From Thermoleophilia bacterium (GTDB lineage Bacteria; Actinomycetota; Thermoleophilia; RBG-16-64-13): a stretch of 5,534 nucleotides of DNA. Positions within the stretch are counted from its first letter, which is position 1; each line of letters opens with the position of its first letter. The notes beneath the pieces are model-generated. The model did not search any database, was not told the origin of the DNA, and saw only the letters and a program-made list of their open reading frames with translations. This document shows, piece by piece, positions 4,257 to 5,534 of the stretch. The position numbers and the translations under genes are program-made. The DNA is taken from the NCBI GenBank assembly GCA_016929985.1, contig JAFGIH010000779.1:1-5534 (forward strand), written 5' to 3'.

Positions 4257-5534
4257 ATGATCGAGAGGAAGTTCCCCCATCTGTTCACCCCGCTCAAGGT
4301 CGGTTCTCTGACGTTCAAGAACCGCATCGAATCGGCTCCCACCTCGCTGGCGGAACTGTCGGCTGAGGGATACCTCACCAGGGACAACATCGCCTACTAC
4401 AAGCTCAAGGCCAAGGGCGGCGCCGCGGTGGTCACCGTGGGCGAGAGCATCGTCCACACGCCCACGGGCAAGTCGCATCCCAAGCAGATCCCGCTGGACG
4501 ACAAGGGGGTAATCCCTTCACTGGTGGAGTGCGCGGACGCCATCCACCAGTACGGCGCGCTCGCTTCGATCGAGCTCTCTCACGGAGGCATGGAGTGCGA
4601 CCCCGTCTTCTTGAACGGGCGCAACCCCATCGGCCCGTCGGCACGGACGGTGGACATCGGTTTCCGCACCGCGGATGCGCACACGGTGGAAGTGGAGGAG
4701 ATGTCTGAGGCCCTCATGGACGAGATCGCCGAGGCCTACGCCGAGGCGGCCGCCACCGTCAAAGTGGCCGGTTTCGACATGTGCATGGTCCACGCCGCGC
4801 ACGGGTGGCTGCTCGCGCAATTCCTCTCGCCGCTCATCAACAGGCGCACCGACAAGTACGGTGGCACCATCGAGAACCGGGCCCGCTTCCCGCTCATGGT
4901 GCTCGATCGCATCCGGGAGCGGGTGGGCAAGGATTTCCCCATCGAACTGCGCATGGGCGGGTCCGAGCTGGCCGAAGGTGGCTACACGATCGAGGACGCG
5001 GTCGCTCTGGCCAAGCTGGTGGAGAGCAAGGTGGACCTCCTGCACGTGTCGGCGGGCGCCCACTACTTCGTCGACACCATGACCATCATGCACCCGTCCA
5101 TGTTCCTGCCGCACGGCTGCAACGTCTATCTGGCCGAAGCGGTGAAGAAGGCGGTGAGCATACCTGTGACCACGGTGGGCGGTCTCTCTGATCCCGTCCA
5201 GATGGAGGAGATCATTGCGAACGGCAGGGCGGACGTGATCGCGATAGCCCGCGGACTGCTCGCCGACCCCGAGATCCCCAACAAGGCCAAACGTGGCCGG
5301 GACGACGAGATCGTGCATTGCCTGCGTTGTTTCGAGTGCATCGGGGGGATGTTCATCACCAGCACCACCCGCTGCGCGGTCAACCCTATCATCGGCCGGG
5401 AGTTCGAGGCGAGCATCCCCGTGAGGCTGTCGGAGCCGAAGAAGGTGTTGGTGGTGGGCGGCGGGCCGGCCGGCATGCAGGCGGCCATCACCGCTACCGA
5501 ACGCGGTCACGACGTGATGCTGTGCGAGAAGAGC
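4257..5534 (+). CDS. Old Yellow Enzyme / 2,4-dienoyl-CoA reductase-type NADH:flavin oxidoreductase, 3'-truncated by the window
   Basis: The first 426 codons are present, open to the window end. Family members (FadH, BaiCD, BaiH) are 640-680 aa cytosolic enzymes with an FMN TIM barrel, a [4Fe-4S] cluster and an FAD/NAD(P)H domain. They reduce or oxidise C=C bonds conjugated to a carbonyl. Barrel start: LFTPLKVGSLTFKNRI (9-24). Active site: HAAH 179-182, the His pair that holds the substrate carbonyl in many OYEs, then GWLLAQFLSP and the RTDKYGG...ENRARF signature. Where most members have HGYL with a proton-donor Tyr, this one has Trp184. FMN phosphate region: TTVGGLSDP and VIAIARGLLADPE. Cluster cysteines C355, C358, C361 and C373 (C-x2-C-x2-C-x11-C; FadH has x3 at the second gap). 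A dinucleotide fold begins at VLVVGGGPAG, with GGGPAG at 401-406. About 220-250 residues probably lie beyond the window. The gene is divergent from the SnoaL-like gene. Confidence 0.93.
   Translation, partial: MIERKFPHLFTPLKVGSLTFKNRIESAPTSLAELSAEGYLTRDNIAYYKLKAKGGAAVVTVGESIVHTPTGKSHPKQIPLDDKGVIPSLVECADAIHQYGALASIELSHGGMECDPVFLNGRNPIGPSARTVDIGFRTADAHTVEVEEMSEALMDEIAEAYAEAAATVKVAGFDMCMVHAAHGWLLAQFLSPLINRRTDKYGGTIENRARFPLMVLDRIRERVGKDFPIELRMGGSELAEGGYTIEDAVALAKLVESKVDLLHVSAGAHYFVDTMTIMHPSMFLPHGCNVYLAEAVKKAVSIPVTTVGGLSDPVQMEEIIANGRADVIAIARGLLADPEIPNKAKRGRDDEIVHCLRCFECIGGMFITSTTRCAVNPIIGREFEASIPVRLSEPKKVLVVGGGPAGMQAAITATERGHDVMLCEKS

Noticed and set aside
4518..5510. A 330-codon open frame on the minus strand opposite the flavoenzyme gene
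   Set aside because: The opposite strand encodes an unmistakable OYE-type protein. The frame's product is His/Arg/Asp-rich with no domain, so it is a shadow.
1..5534. CRISPR array, tRNA/rRNA genes, insertion sequence or attachment site
   Set aside because: I saw no regularly spaced repeats, no RNA gene signatures, no transposase or integrase motifs and no flanking direct repeats.

Overview
The window is a GC-rich bacterial catabolic gene cluster holding four whole or partial enzyme genes, one TetR-family regulator and one decayed gene. The organism cannot be named from this sequence. High GC, GTG starts and a regulator that appears to be transcribed leaderless (a TATACT box six bases before its ATG) fit an actinobacterium. 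The [4Fe-4S]/flavin enoate reductase and the BKACE enzyme suggest an anaerobic or facultative lifestyle. Both points are inference.

Layout. Minus strand, read right to left: a SnoaL/NTF2-fold dehydratase-like protein (3635 to 3021), a TetR regulator (2959 to 2294), an AMP-forming acyl/aryl-acid ligase (2025 to 256) and the N-terminal 84 codons of a beta-keto acid cleavage enzyme (254 to the window edge). The last two genes are separated by one base and are surely co-translated. Plus strand: a decayed alpha/beta-hydrolase gene (about 3684 to 4153), then an Old Yellow Enzyme/2,4-dienoyl-CoA reductase-type flavoenzyme (4257 to beyond the window end).

How the genes may work together. The ligase would activate a carboxylic acid, probably to its CoA thioester. 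The flavoenzyme would reduce or oxidise a C=C bond conjugated to a carbonyl. The SnoaL-like protein could hydrate or dehydrate. The BKACE enzyme would cleave a beta-keto acid with acetyl-CoA. Acid-CoA ligase plus SnoaL-fold dehydratase plus OYE-type reductase is the same set of enzyme types as the bile-acid 7-dehydroxylation (bai) operon (BaiB, BaiE, BaiCD/BaiH), but the substrate here is unknown.

Regulation. Two related palindromic sites, CGAATAAAG-ATTCTG before tetR and the same halves split by 7 bp before the ligase, are good candidates for the TetR operator. The site before tetR overlaps its predicted -35 box, which suggests autorepression and control of the ligase-BKACE operon. No copy is seen before the flavoenzyme gene.
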